From contig CAWHAP010000015.1 in the NCBI GenBank assembly GCA_963827335.1, forward strand, positions 186,001 through 250,000: 64,000 nucleotides of DNA, in the 5' to 3' direction. The notes beneath the pieces are model-generated. The model was not told where the DNA came from. It searched no databases and was given only the letters and a program-made list of their open reading frames with translations. The number at the start of each line of letters is the position of its first letter. Position 1 is the first letter of the stretch. Source of the DNA: DASQMT01 sp963827335 (GTDB taxonomy: Bacteria > Actinomycetota > Thermoleophilia > Solirubrobacterales > Solirubrobacteraceae). The position numbers and the translations under genes were made by a program. Below, piece after piece: positions 16,036 through 25,244 of this stretch.

Positions 16036-16497
16036 ATGAACCCACCCGGCTTCGAGCTGCCGCTGCGGCTGCTGCTGGGCTTCCGCGTGCTGATCGACGA
16101 GCTGCACGCGGAGCTCGCCCGCCAGGGCCACCCCGACGTCCGGCCGCTGCACGGCTTCGTGTTCCAGGCCATCGGGCCCGACGGGGTGAGCGCAGCCGAG
16201 CTGGGGCGACGGCTCGGGATCTCCAAGCAGGCGGCGGGCAAGACCGTGGATGCGCTGGAGCGGCTGGGCTACGTCGCGCGGGACGACGACCCCGTCGACG
16301 CGCGGCGCAAGCGCATCCGGCTCACGCCGCACGGCACCGACTGCCTCGTCCGGTCCGCGCGGATCTTCGACGACCTGCGCGCCGGCTGGGCGGAGACGCT
16401 CGGCGAGGAGCGCCTCCGCGCGCTGGAGTCCGACCTGCGGGCGGTCACGCCGCCCGGGCTGCTGCGGGTCGACGTGCCGGGCTGGTTCGGCGGCTGA
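16036..16497 (+). CDS. MarR-family transcriptional regulator
   Basis: A 153-residue winged-helix regulator. The core DNA-binding region is VSAAELGRRLGISKQAAGKTVDALERLGYV with the wing DDPVDARRKRIRLTPHG, as in MarR proteins. Helices at both ends (for example FRVLIDELHAELARQ) would form the dimer. The start is the ATG at 16036; a TTG at 16021 is in frame but falls inside the operator. It probably represses itself and the divergent cupin gene from the palindromic sites between them and is relieved by a small ligand that I cannot name. Confidence 0.9.
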   Translation: MNPPGFELPLRLLLGFRVLIDELHAELARQGHPDVRPLHGFVFQAIGPDGVSAAELGRRLGISKQAAGKTVDALERLGYVARDDDPVDARRKRIRLTPHGTDCLVRSARIFDDLRAGWAETLGEERLRALESDLRAVTPPGLLRVDVPGWFGG

Positions 16498-16500
16498 GGC

Positions 16501-16675
16501 TCAGCCGAACGTGACGTTCTGCGCGTCGTCCGGGTCGATCCGGACGGGGTAGCTCGAGCCGGGCGCGTACGGGGCGAGGTCGGTGCGGCGCCATCACGGC
16601 GTCGCGGTCGGCGGCGGACGGCATCGTCATCGCGCCGGCCGGGATCGATTCCCTCATGCGGTTGAAGAGTCCCAT
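16501..16675 (-). pseudogene. Frameshifted remnant of a short protein gene
   Basis: From the ATG at 16675 the frame reads MGLFNRMRESIPAGAM and continues to about DAVMAP. A one-base shift near 16586 is then needed to reach the sensible ending TDLAPYAPGSSYPVRIDPDD and the TGA at 16501. The second part resembles the end of small actinobacterial proteins that close with PGTxxPVRVDPxDP. Either the gene is broken or one base is wrong in the assembly. It lies between the MarR and channel genes and would be about 58 residues if repaired. Confidence 0.4.
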
Positions 16676-16737
16676 GGGGGCCAGGACGCGCGGCGCGCAC
16701 GCATGCTTCCGTGCCGCGCGGGTACGGTTACGGACCC

Positions 16738-18033
16738 ATGGCCGCTCGGCGCATCCTCCTGCTGGGTGAGGGCGACCTGACCGACGAGACCGCCGCGGCG
16801 CTCGACGCGGCCGGCGCCGACGTGCGGCGGCTCGAGGATCCGGACGCCGGCGAGCTCGAGTCCGCGCTGGACGAGGGGGCCGACGCGGTCGCCGTCGTCT
16901 CGCGCGACGACGCCTGGCCGCTGCGCGCCGCCCTGCTCGTGCGCCACCTCGACGCGGACGTGCCGATCGTCGCGACGATCTTCGACCCGGCCGCGGGCCG
17001 CGAGCTCGAGCAGGAGATCGGGAACATCACGATCACGTCGCTCGCCGACATCGTCGCCCCCGTGCTCGCGGGCCCGTGCGTCGACGACGACCTCGCCGCC
17101 GTCCTCGACGGCGACCGCCCGCACGGCCTGCGCTGCGACGACGGGGAGGTCGAGGAGGTCGCGCTGCCGGAGACCCGCGCACGCCGCGTGCGCGCGCTCG
17201 CCACGGCGATCCTCAAGCCGTTCGACCGCAGCGCCGCGCTCGTCTTCTTCGGCTCGATCGGGCTACTGCTGATCCTCGTGGCCGAGACCGTGTCGGCGGC
17301 GATCGTGCTCGAGCAGAGCCTGATCGACGCGTTCTACGGCGCGGTCAAGACGCTCGTCACGGTCGACCCGAACCCCGACGTGCAGGACGGGCCGAAGTGG
17401 TTCAAGCTCGCGATCTCGCTCTCCATGCTCGTCGCGCTGCTGTTCGCGGCCGCGTTCACCGGCGGGCTCGTCGAGCGCCTGATCGGGCGCAACCTCACCG
17501 GCCTCCTCGGGCGCCGCGCCGTGCCGCGCTCCGACCACGTCGTGGTCGTCGGGCTCGGCCAGGTCGGGCTGCGCCTGTGCATGCTGCTGCGCGAGTGCGG
17601 GATCTCGGTCGTGGCGATCGACGACCAGCCCGACGGCGAGAACGTCGGCCACGCGCGCCGGCTCGGGTTGCCGGTCGTGATCGGCCGCGGCGCCGACCCG
17701 TCGCTGCTGCGGCGGCTCTCGCTCGACCGCGCCATGGGGCTCGCCGCCGTCACGAGCGACGACCTGCAGAACATCCGGGTCACGCTCGCGGCGCGCGCGG
17801 AGTCGCACGACCTCCGCGTCGTGCTGCGCGCCGGCAGCGGCGCCGTCGGCGGCGAGACGCGCTCGCTCGAGCGGCTCGGCCACGTGCGCGACGTGCACCG
17901 CATCGGCGCCGTCTACATCGCCGGCGTCGCGCTGGGCTCGGCCGCCGCCCACGTGGTCGTGGACGGCGACACGGCCCATCTGCGCGACGCCGAGGGCAGC
18001 CTCGAGCGCTGCCCCTACGGCGTGGCCGGCTGA
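16738..18033 (+). CDS. Two-TM potassium-channel-like protein with two Rossmann (RCK/TrkA-N) domains
   Basis: A 431-residue membrane protein. Residues 1-115 form a Rossmann-like domain (ARRILLLGEGDLTDETAAAL). Two membrane helices follow (about 164-187 and 221-244), with a loop FYGAVKTLVTVDPNPD between them where a K+ channel has its pore helix and TVGYG filter; only TLVTVD remains. Residues 263-430 are a TrkA-N/RCK domain with VVVVGLGQVGLRLCML. RCK domains bind NAD(H) or ions and gate K+ channels. The degenerate filter makes K+ selectivity doubtful. A TACGGT box lies nine bases before the ATG. Its end overlaps the convergent amylase gene by 19 bases. Confidence 0.78.
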   Translation: MAARRILLLGEGDLTDETAAALDAAGADVRRLEDPDAGELESALDEGADAVAVVSRDDAWPLRAALLVRHLDADVPIVATIFDPAAGRELEQEIGNITITSLADIVAPVLAGPCVDDDLAAVLDGDRPHGLRCDDGEVEEVALPETRARRVRALATAILKPFDRSAALVFFGSIGLLLILVAETVSAAIVLEQSLIDAFYGAVKTLVTVDPNPDVQDGPKWFKLAISLSMLVALLFAAAFTGGLVERLIGRNLTGLLGRRAVPRSDHVVVVGLGQVGLRLCMLLRECGISVVAIDDQPDGENVGHARRLGLPVVIGRGADPSLLRRLSLDRAMGLAAVTSDDLQNIRVTLAARAESHDLRVVLRAGSGAVGGETRSLERLGHVRDVHRIGAVYIAGVALGSAAAHVVVDGDTAHLRDAEGSLERCPYGVAG

Positions 18034-20786
18034 CTCGTGTAGATCGTCGTGTCGCCGGCCTTCAGCCAGACCTCGGTCGACTGGAGCGGCACGAACGTGC
18101 GGTCGCCGCCGGGCTCCCGCGTGTCGGGCACGGAGTCGCCTGAGGCCTGGTGCATGATGAAGTTGACCGCCTGCGTGTCGTCCTGGAGCGGGATCTCGTA
18201 GACGCCCCAGCCGTCCTCGACGCGCGTCACCGGCCACGGCTTGTCCCACGCCACCTGCGCGAGCACCGCCGGATCCACCGCGTCGCCCCACAGGTGCAGG
18301 CCCCAGGCCGCGTAGTTGCCGTCGGCGCGCCAGTAGCGCAGCGTCCACGTGCTGGCCGGCGGTCCGGCCACCTCGATCGTCCGCACCGCGCTCGTCACGC
18401 GGGTGCCGTCGGGCTCGGCCAGGATCGCCCGGTAGGCCACGGTCGTCCCCTCGGCCAGCCCGGCGATGTCGTCCCGGAGCTGGTAGGCGGGCGAGGACGA
18501 GTCGGTCCCGACCGCCGCCCACGGCCCGCCGTCGACGCTGCGCTGGAACGTGACGACGTGCGTCGCCCGCTCGGGGTCGGCGAAGAGCCGCAGCAGCACC
18601 TCGTCGCGCTGCTTGGAGCCCTCGGTCGCCACGGGCGCGGTCGTGTCCCAGGTCAGCGCGGGCGCGGGCACCCGGGCGCCGCGGGCCCGGCTCTTGCGCG
18701 CGTGCCCGCGGTTGTCGAGCACGATCGCCCGGTACTGCAGGCGCGTGCCGGCGTGCAGCCCGGACACGTCGTGGAACACGCGGTACGGCGCCGTGTCGTC
18801 CGTCCCGATCGACGTCCAGCCATGCCGCTTGCGGACCTGGAACGTCACCTCGTAGAACGAGTCCCCGCCGACGTCGGCGGCCACCTCCATGCGGCTGTTC
18901 GTGGCCGCGGCGGCCGCGGGCGCGGCGAGGTCGATCCACGGCGCGCGGTGCGAGCGCGGGATCCTCCCGTCGAGCTTGTAGACCACCGCCGAGAGCGGCG
19001 GCACGGTCACCGTCAGCTCCTTCGCGCGGTTCGTGCGCAGCCACGTGCCGCCCTCGCCGTAGATGCGCTTGAACCAGCGCCGGCCGGCGAAGCTCGGGAT
19101 CGCCGCGGTCTTGGCCGTCTCGGCGTTGTTGAGCGCGACGACGTACTCGCGCTGCTGCCGGCGGGCGATGCGCGAGAACGCGTAGACGCCCGTCGTGCCG
19201 CCCGGCTCGGCGTAGCGGTGCTGGTGCGCGCCGTTGCGCAGCGCCTCGTGGCGCTCGGTCAGCGCGTCGAGCCCGGCGATCGCCCGGTAGAGCGGGTGGC
19301 CGGGCACGAAGTTGTCGGTCGCGTGCGTGGCCGTGGTGCCGAGCAGGTCGTCGTCGAGGTAGTCGGGCACCTGGCTCGCGAACAGCGTCTGGCGCGCGAC
19401 CTGGTCGCCGCCGGAGCCCGTGAAGCCCTGCTCGTCGCCGTAGTAGATGACCGGGTTGCCGCGCGAGAGGTACATGAGCTCGTGCGCGAGCTTGTCGCGG
19501 GCGACCAGCTCGGCGTCGGTCGCGCCGGGGTTGTCCCGCGCGATGAAGAAGCCGATCCGGCCCATGTCGTGGTTCCCGAGGAACGTCGGGAGCTGGTAGA
19601 CGTTCGAGTCGGCGTCGGTGTACCAGTCGTCGTCCTCGAAGAAGCCCTGGAGCTCATCGGCGGGCTTGCCGGCCGATGCGAAGCCCTGCGCCGCGGCCTG
19701 GAACGGGAAGTCGAGCACGGCCTGCATCTTGTTCTGCGTGGTGAACCGCGACGTGTAGCTCTTCGACGTGTCGAAGACCTCGCCGAACATGAGGAACTCG
19801 CGCTTGCCCTGGGCGCGTGCGTAGCGGAGCACGTCGGGCCCGAACTCCTGCCAGAACTCGTCGTTGACGTGCTTCATCGTGTCGATCCGGAAGCCGTCGA
19901 CGCCGAACTCGCGGATCCAGGTCTCGTAGACGTCGATCATGCCGTCCACGACCCGTGGGTCCTCCGTGAACAGGTCGTCGAGGCCGGCGAAGTCGCCGTA
20001 CAGCGAGTTCTCGCCGACGAACGTCGTGTTGCCGCGGTTGTGGTAGAGCGTCACGTCGTTGAGCCAGCCCGGGACCTTGAGGTTCTCCTCGCCCGGCTCG
20101 AGCACGGGCGCGTAGCCGTCGGGGAAGCTCGTGTCCGCCTCGAGCGCCGGGAAGGTGCTCCGGCCGGCGAAATCGCGGTCGTCGAAGACGGTGCCCGCGG
20201 CGGTCTTGTAGGGCGCGTCGTCCTTGCTGATGTAGGCCTTGCGCGGACTTTCCTCGTAGCCGATCACGTCGGCCGTGTGATTGGTGATGATGTCGAAGTA
20301 GACCTTCATCCCCCGCTCGTGGGCGGCCTCGATGAGCGCGCGCAGGTCGTCGTTCGTGCCCAGGTGCGGGTCGATCTGCGTGAAGTCGGTGATCCAGTAG
20401 CCGTGGTAGCCGGCCGTGGGGCCGTCCTCGAGCTGGACGGCCTTGTTCTTGAAGCTCGGCGTGAGCCAGATCGAGTCGGTGCCCAGGCCCTGGATGTAGT
20501 CGAGCTGCTGGAGCAGGCCCTTCAGGTCGCCGCCGTTGTAGAAGCCCTTGGCGGTCGGGTCGAAGCCGGAGACGAGCCGGTCGCTCCCGAGCCCGCCGGT
20601 GTCGTTCGCGGTGTCGCCGTTCTCGAAGCGGTCGGCCATGACGAAGTAGAAGTCCTCGTCCGTGACCGCGGCTCGCAGCGAGTGCCCGGCGCCGCGGGCG
20701 TCGCGGCCGTGCCCGGCGGCCGACGCGGCGAGCGCGCACCCCCACAGCGCGGTGATGAGCACGATGACGGCGGCGCGTGCGCGCAT
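18015..20786 (-). CDS. Secreted GH13 alpha-amylase/pullulanase-type enzyme with C-terminal PUD domain
   Basis: A 923-residue exported glycoside hydrolase. After the signal peptide (residues 1-24), the GH13 barrel shows the catalytic nucleophile D302 in DGFRIDTMKHV, the acid/base E336 in MFGEVFD and N405-H406-D407 in LGNHDM. Region I is FDIITNH near 164-170. Two Ig/FN3-like modules (about 640-800) follow, then a C-terminal pullulanase-associated domain (TWTLRYWRADGNYAAWGLHL; about 810-920) that binds alpha-glucans. It degrades starch or glycogen outside the cell. The ATG at 20786 has an AGGGAGAGG ribosome site just upstream. The placement of the pullulanase domain at the C-terminus is less usual than at the N-terminus. 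Confidence 0.9.
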   Translation of the reverse strand: MRARAAVIVLITALWGCALAASAAGHGRDARGAGHSLRAAVTDEDFYFVMADRFENGDTANDTGGLGSDRLVSGFDPTAKGFYNGGDLKGLLQQLDYIQGLGTDSIWLTPSFKNKAVQLEDGPTAGYHGYWITDFTQIDPHLGTNDDLRALIEAAHERGMKVYFDIITNHTADVIGYEESPRKAYISKDDAPYKTAAGTVFDDRDFAGRSTFPALEADTSFPDGYAPVLEPGEENLKVPGWLNDVTLYHNRGNTTFVGENSLYGDFAGLDDLFTEDPRVVDGMIDVYETWIREFGVDGFRIDTMKHVNDEFWQEFGPDVLRYARAQGKREFLMFGEVFDTSKSYTSRFTTQNKMQAVLDFPFQAAAQGFASAGKPADELQGFFEDDDWYTDADSNVYQLPTFLGNHDMGRIGFFIARDNPGATDAELVARDKLAHELMYLSRGNPVIYYGDEQGFTGSGGDQVARQTLFASQVPDYLDDDLLGTTATHATDNFVPGHPLYRAIAGLDALTERHEALRNGAHQHRYAEPGGTTGVYAFSRIARRQQREYVVALNNAETAKTAAIPSFAGRRWFKRIYGEGGTWLRTNRAKELTVTVPPLSAVVYKLDGRIPRSHRAPWIDLAAPAAAAATNSRMEVAADVGGDSFYEVTFQVRKRHGWTSIGTDDTAPYRVFHDVSGLHAGTRLQYRAIVLDNRGHARKSRARGARVPAPALTWDTTAPVATEGSKQRDEVLLRLFADPERATHVVTFQRSVDGGPWAAVGTDSSSPAYQLRDDIAGLAEGTTVAYRAILAEPDGTRVTSAVRTIEVAGPPASTWTLRYWRADGNYAAWGLHLWGDAVDPAVLAQVAWDKPWPVTRVEDGWGVYEIPLQDDTQAVNFIMHQASGDSVPDTREPGGDRTFVPLQSTEVWLKAGDTTIYTSQPATP

Positions 20787-20866
20787 GACCTCTCCCTTTC
20801 CCCCCGACGACGGCCTGTCGCGGCGGAGACTACCTCCCGCTCAGCGCGGACGGGCGCCCGGATGCG

Positions 20867-22633
20867 TCAGCACTTCCCGGGCTTCTTCTTCCCCGGTTCC
20901 AGGCAGAGCGTCTTGGACTTCGGGACCTTCCCGCTGCGGGTCGTGAACCGCACGACCTTGGCGATGAAGTCGCGCTTGGAGATCTTGACCTCGATCCTCG
21001 TGCCGACCGGGAGCTTCTTCTTCTTGAAGCTCTTGACGAGGTTCATCTTCTTCGTGCCGTTCGCGGAGTCGCGCGTGCGCGTCTTGAACGGGCAGGCCTT
21101 CTTCTTGCCCTTGGGCGGCGTGCACTTCAGGCGCACGGTGCCGCCGGCCGGCACGTCCTTGACGGTGAACGTCGTCGCCTGCGTGAACACGTCGTTGAAG
21201 CGCCAGCCGTTCTTGACCGTCGCCCGGACCCGCTCGAACGCGGCGTCGGCGCCCGAGCAGTCCTCGTCGACGCCGTTCTGCGGCACGTCGGTCGCGCCGG
21301 GCCGGATCGCCGCGTTCGTGTCGTTGCAGTCCTGGGGCGGGAGCGAGCCGTCGCGGTCGGCGTCGAGGACCTCGTCGAGCCGCCGGACGTTCTCGCAGTT
21401 GGCGAGCGTGTCCGCGACGTCGACGGCGGCGCCGTCGGTGCCGCCGCCGCAGTCCAGGCTCTCGGCGAGGCCGTCGAAGGCCGTGAGGTTGTCGTCGCCC
21501 TCGCCGCCGGCATAGCCGTCGACGCCCGAACCGCCGATGAGCTGGTCGTTGCCGGCGTCGCCCAGCAGCGTGTCCGTGCCGTCGCCGGCGTCGAGCACGT
21601 CGTTGCCGGGCCCGCCGGACAGCGTGTTGGGCGCGGGCGAGCCGGTCAGGAAGTCGTTGCCGCTGCCGCCCGTGAGCGACTCGAAGCCCTGGAGCAGGTC
21701 GTTCTCGCTCCCTGCTCCGTCGTTGGCCACGTCGTCGAGGTCCGCCGTGATCGGCTCCACCCGGCCGGCGTAGGTCGCGGTGTCGACGCCGGGGCCGCCG
21801 TTGAGGATGTTCGTGCCCGTCGTCCCGCCGAGGACGTCGTTGCCGGAGCCGCCGCGGAGGTTCTCGATCGAGATGAGGTTGTCGCCCTCCCCGGGTGCGC
21901 CGTCGTCGGCGACGCCGTCCGGGTCGGCGGTGACCGCCACGGTCGCCCCGCGGTCCTCGTACGTGACCGAGTCGGTGCCGCCGCCGCCCTCGATCCGCTC
22001 ACCGGCGGGGGACAGCCGGAACACGTCGTCGGCGCTGCCGCCGATGACGCGCTCGGCGGTGGCGACGCTGTCGGTCGCAGACGGGACGCCGATCCGGATC
22101 GCGCCGGCCCGTGCCGAGAGGTTGACGAGGTCCGTGCCGGTGCCGCCGATGAAGCTGTCGCCTCCGGCGGCGACGGCGATCAGCGTGTCCGCGTCCGGGC
22201 CGCCGTCCAACGACTGCGGACCGATGCCCGCGGTGAGCGTATCCGCTCCTGCGCCGCCGAAGACCTGGAAGAAGAGCGGGTTGCTCGTGGCGACGAGCTC
22301 GTCGCTCCCGTCCAGCAGAGAGGCCTGGATCAGCGAGATGGGAATCGGCCCGGCCGGGCCGGGTGGGTCGGTGATGAGTGGGCACGTCACCTGCTTCGGC
22401 CCGGCGGGCAGGCACTCCCCGGCAGGTCCCAGCGTCGCCGCGATGTCGTTCTCTGCGAAGACGACGCCAGACCCTCCGACCGCGACCTCGAGGTCGTTGC
22501 TCTCACCGGCGGCAGCCTCGTACACGATGACCGGGCTGCCGGGAATCGTGAACGCCGTCCCGGCCTGTGCCGCACCCGGCGCGAGCAGCAGTCCCATCGC
22601 CCACAGCACCGCACCCAATACGACCCGCCGCAC
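20867..22633 (-). CDS. Secreted RTX-like protein with MopE-type metal-binding motif
   Basis: A 588-residue exported protein. A signal peptide (about 1-25, ending PGAAQAG) precedes degenerate Ca2+-binding repeats (about residues 130-400: GGSADDVFR, GGSGNDVLGG, GGPGNDVLDAG, GGSGVDGYAG). Near 425-465 is a MopE/PF11617-type motif with DADRDGSLPPQDCND, RPGATDVPQNG and VDEDCSG. The last 100 residues are a Lys-rich beta domain. It is probably a surface or matrix protein; no enzyme domain is seen. The GTG at 22633 was chosen because AAGGAGG lies five bases before it, although codons remain open further upstream. Confidence 0.78.
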   Translation of the reverse strand: MRRVVLGAVLWAMGLLLAPGAAQAGTAFTIPGSPVIVYEAAAGESNDLEVAVGGSGVVFAENDIAATLGPAGECLPAGPKQVTCPLITDPPGPAGPIPISLIQASLLDGSDELVATSNPLFFQVFGGAGADTLTAGIGPQSLDGGPDADTLIAVAAGGDSFIGGTGTDLVNLSARAGAIRIGVPSATDSVATAERVIGGSADDVFRLSPAGERIEGGGGTDSVTYEDRGATVAVTADPDGVADDGAPGEGDNLISIENLRGGSGNDVLGGTTGTNILNGGPGVDTATYAGRVEPITADLDDVANDGAGSENDLLQGFESLTGGSGNDFLTGSPAPNTLSGGPGNDVLDAGDGTDTLLGDAGNDQLIGGSGVDGYAGGEGDDNLTAFDGLAESLDCGGGTDGAAVDVADTLANCENVRRLDEVLDADRDGSLPPQDCNDTNAAIRPGATDVPQNGVDEDCSGADAAFERVRATVKNGWRFNDVFTQATTFTVKDVPAGGTVRLKCTPPKGKKKACPFKTRTRDSANGTKKMNLVKSFKKKKLPVGTRIEVKISKRDFIAKVVRFTTRSGKVPKSKTLCLEPGKKKPGKC

Positions 22634-22638
22634 CTGAT

Positions 22639-22645
22639 CCTCCTT
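22639..22645 (-). promoter_or_regulatory. Strong Shine-Dalgarno site deciding the RTX/MopE start
   Basis: AAGGAGG on the minus strand, followed by ATCAG and the GTG at 22633. It fixes a GTG start despite longer open frame upstream. Confidence 0.7.
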
Positions 22646-22852
22646 GACCGCCTTGCAGTGGCGTTGAACCCTCTCATCGAGGTTGTCAAGGCGCAAGCCC
22701 CCGTGCGGGGGAATCGGCGCCTCAAGGGCGCGAAGGTCCGTCCGACAAGAGGGTCAAGAGAGCGCGAGCGGCGCTCCGAAAACCCGGAAGGAGCAGGGAA
22801 AATGGGCTGGAACCACTAGTTCCTCGCTGGTGCGAGAACCCCTGCGCGCGCT

Positions 22853-24289
22853 CTAGCGCCGCGCAGGACGAGCAGCCGGGAAGCGCGGCGCCTGCCGCTG
22901 CAGCTCGGTCTCGAGATCGCGGTCGTCCGCGTGACGGAAGTCCACACCGGACCCCATCACGACCCCGACGAAGATCTCGACGAAACGCGCGTCCAGCTGC
23001 GTCCCGGCCACCCGCCGGAGCTCGACGATCGCGTCCTCGAACCCCATCGGCGTGCGATACGAGTCGCGCGCCGTCATCACGTCGAAGCAATCCGCCACGG
23101 CGAGGATCCGCGAGAGCTCCGGGATCTCCTCGCCGGCGAGGTTGCGCGGATAGCCCCGGCCGTCGATGCGCTCGTGGTGGCTCAGGACGATCTCCGCGAC
23201 GTCCGCGTAGCCGTGCACGCGGCCGACGATGTCCGCGCCCCGCTGCGGGTGCGAGCGGATCAGCTCCCAGTCCTCCTCGGTGAGGCGGACGCCGGTGAGC
23301 GTGTGGTCCGGGAAGGTGAACTTGCCGATGTCGTGCAGGAGCCCGGCGGTGTGGACGAGCTCCTGGTCGCGCGCCGAGAGCCCGGCCGCGGCGGCGGTGG
23401 CCTTCGCGAAGCGCGCGACGGCGGCGGAGTGGCGCGCGGTCATGCGGTCGCGCATGCCGAGGGTCTCGACCATCACGCGGATCACGCCGTGATGGAGCGC
23501 CTCCAGCTCCTGCACCTGCGCGCGCAGCTCGTCGCGCTGGGCCTGGGCGTCCACCACCGAGCCGAGCAGGTAGCGGTAGGCCATGAGGATCACCGAGAGC
23601 ATCGCCACCGCGAGGAGGCCGACCTCCTGATAGGCGAGCACGGTGCCCGCGGCGAGCGTGCCGGTCGCCACCTCCCACGGCACGACCGGCAGGTACAGCC
23701 GCCGGATCGCGGCCACCAGGCTCGCGCGGTCGCGCACGCACAGGTAGCCCACGATCAGCAGGAAGTTCACGAAGTTCGTGAACAGGTAGACGCCGAAGAC
23801 GATCCCGGCGGTCGAGAACTGGGCGATCTGCTCCTCTCCGGGGTCGCCGAACGCCTTGAAAAGGAGCGCCCCGGCCACCGGATAGGTCGTGAGGGCGACG
23901 ACGTTGTTCAAGACGAGCGGGGCCGGGGTGCGCGCCTTGACCGACCAGGCGAGCACGGCGGAGACCGCGATGAGCGCCGCGGGGGCCGGCCCGAGCAGCA
24001 CCATGGCGAGCGCCGTGGAGACGAACGCGGGGCCGATCTGCACGGCGCCCGTGCGCACGGACAGGAACTGCCCGACGAGCGCCAGGGCCAGCAGGGAGGC
24101 GAAGAGCGACCACGGCCGCCAGTCGTCGGGCGTGGTCCAATATGCCGCCCCAGCGATGCTGGCTGCGAGCAGCATCGACTGACCGGCGACGAGGAGGCTA
24201 TCCCGCCGGCGTGTCCAGTGCCCTGACGGGACTTCGTCGACTCCGTTGGCGTCCAACGTGGAAGAGCGTAATGCCTGCAAGACCACCAC
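22853..24289 (-). CDS. Membrane-bound HD-GYP domain phosphodiesterase
   Basis: A 478-residue protein. The first 240 residues hold seven or eight hydrophobic segments, then a coiled-coil linker (DAQAQRDELRAQVQELEAL) leads to an HD-GYP domain (about 270-445). HTAGLLHDIGKF is the HD metal site and SHHERIDGRGYP the diagnostic HHExxDGxGYP motif. HD-GYP enzymes hydrolyse cyclic di-GMP, so it may turn over this messenger at the membrane in response to an unknown signal. The start shown is a GTG at 24289; an internal start is possible. It is divergent from psuG by 19 bases. No GGDEF protein is in the window. Confidence 0.85.
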   Translation of the reverse strand: MVVLQALRSSTLDANGVDEVPSGHWTRRRDSLLVAGQSMLLAASIAGAAYWTTPDDWRPWSLFASLLALALVGQFLSVRTGAVQIGPAFVSTALAMVLLGPAPAALIAVSAVLAWSVKARTPAPLVLNNVVALTTYPVAGALLFKAFGDPGEEQIAQFSTAGIVFGVYLFTNFVNFLLIVGYLCVRDRASLVAAIRRLYLPVVPWEVATGTLAAGTVLAYQEVGLLAVAMLSVILMAYRYLLGSVVDAQAQRDELRAQVQELEALHHGVIRVMVETLGMRDRMTARHSAAVARFAKATAAAAGLSARDQELVHTAGLLHDIGKFTFPDHTLTGVRLTEEDWELIRSHPQRGADIVGRVHGYADVAEIVLSHHERIDGRGYPRNLAGEEIPELSRILAVADCFDVMTARDSYRTPMGFEDAIVELRRVAGTQLDARFVEIFVGVVMGSGVDFRHADDRDLETELQRQAPRFPAARPARR

Positions 24290-24308
24290 TCAACGGGGTA
24301 CTCAACGG

Positions 24309-25244
24309 ATGGACGGGTCTACGATCCGACCAATCGTGCTCCTGAAGGTCCGGATCGACCCCGAGGTCGCCGACGCGCTTGCTGCCGGAATACCCGTCGT
24401 GGCGCTCGAGAGCACCCTGATCGCGCACGGGCTCCCGCGCGGCCGGAACCTCGAGGTCGCGCGTGAGCTGGAGGGCGTCGTGCGGCAGCACGACGCCGTC
24501 CCGGCGACCATCGCCGTGGTCGACGGCGAGGCCCGCGTGGGGCTGGACGCCGGCGCGCTGGAGGCGATGGCGCTCGGCGTCGGCTTCGCCAAGGCCGGGC
24601 TGCGCGACCTCGCGCCGGTGATCGCCGGCGGCGGCTCGGCGGCCACGACCGTCGCCTCGACCTCCCACCTGGCCGCCCACGTCGGCATCCGCGTGTTCGC
24701 CACCGGCGGCCTGGGCGGCGTGCACCGCGAGGCGCGGGAGAGCTGGGACGAGTCGGCCGACCTCACCACGCTCGCCGCCACGGGGATCGCCGTGGTCTGC
24801 GCCGGGGTGAAGTCGATCCTCGACGTCCGAGCCACGCTCGAGCGCCTGGAGACGCTGAACGTGGCCGTGCTCGGGTACGGGACCGACCGGTTCCCCGGCT
24901 TCTACCTCGCCGACTCCGGCTTCCCGGTGCCGTGGCGCGTCGACACGCCGGAGGAGGTCGCCGCCGTCATGGGCGTGCAGGCGTCGCTCGGGCTCGGCGA
25001 CCGGGCGATCGTGATCGCCAACCCGCTGCCCGAGGACCAGCAGGTCGACCCGGAGCTGCACGACCGCGTGCTGGCCGAGGCGCTCGCCGCCGCGGCGGCG
25101 CAGGGCATCCGCGGCGGCGCGACGACGCCGTTCCTGCTCGACCGCTTCCACCGCGAGACCGGCGGGGCGACGCTCGAGGCCAACGTCGCGCTCGTCCGCC
25201 GCAACGCGGCGCTCGCCGCGCAGATCGCGCGCGCCGCGGCCTGA
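24309..25244 (+). CDS. psuG: Pseudouridine-5'-phosphate glycosidase
   Basis: A 311-residue PsuG. Conserved segments are VVALESTLIAHGLPRGRN, PATIAVVDGEARVGLD, IAGGGSAATTVASTSHLAA, FATGGLGGVHR and VVCAGVKSILDVRATLERLET, ending with NPLPEDQQVD. It cleaves pseudouridine 5'-phosphate to uracil and ribose 5-phosphate, using Mn2+ and a Schiff-base lysine, probably the K of CAGVKSILD. It is followed directly by the pseudouridine kinase (TGATG junction), which supports the pathway. The ATG at 24309 is used; a GTG at 24336 after a TACGAT box is an alternative that would remove nine residues. Confidence 0.93.
   Translation: MDGSTIRPIVLLKVRIDPEVADALAAGIPVVALESTLIAHGLPRGRNLEVARELEGVVRQHDAVPATIAVVDGEARVGLDAGALEAMALGVGFAKAGLRDLAPVIAGGGSAATTVASTSHLAAHVGIRVFATGGLGGVHREARESWDESADLTTLAATGIAVVCAGVKSILDVRATLERLETLNVAVLGYGTDRFPGFYLADSGFPVPWRVDTPEEVAAVMGVQASLGLGDRAIVIANPLPEDQQVDPELHDRVLAEALAAAAAQGIRGGATTPFLLDRFHRETGGATLEANVALVRRNAALAAQIARAAA

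Noticed and set aside
22698..22711. CCCCCG-TG-CGGGGG near the RTX/MopE gene start as a terminator
   Set aside because: The two-base loop is too tight, no T tract follows, and it lies before rather than after the nearest gene in its own direction.
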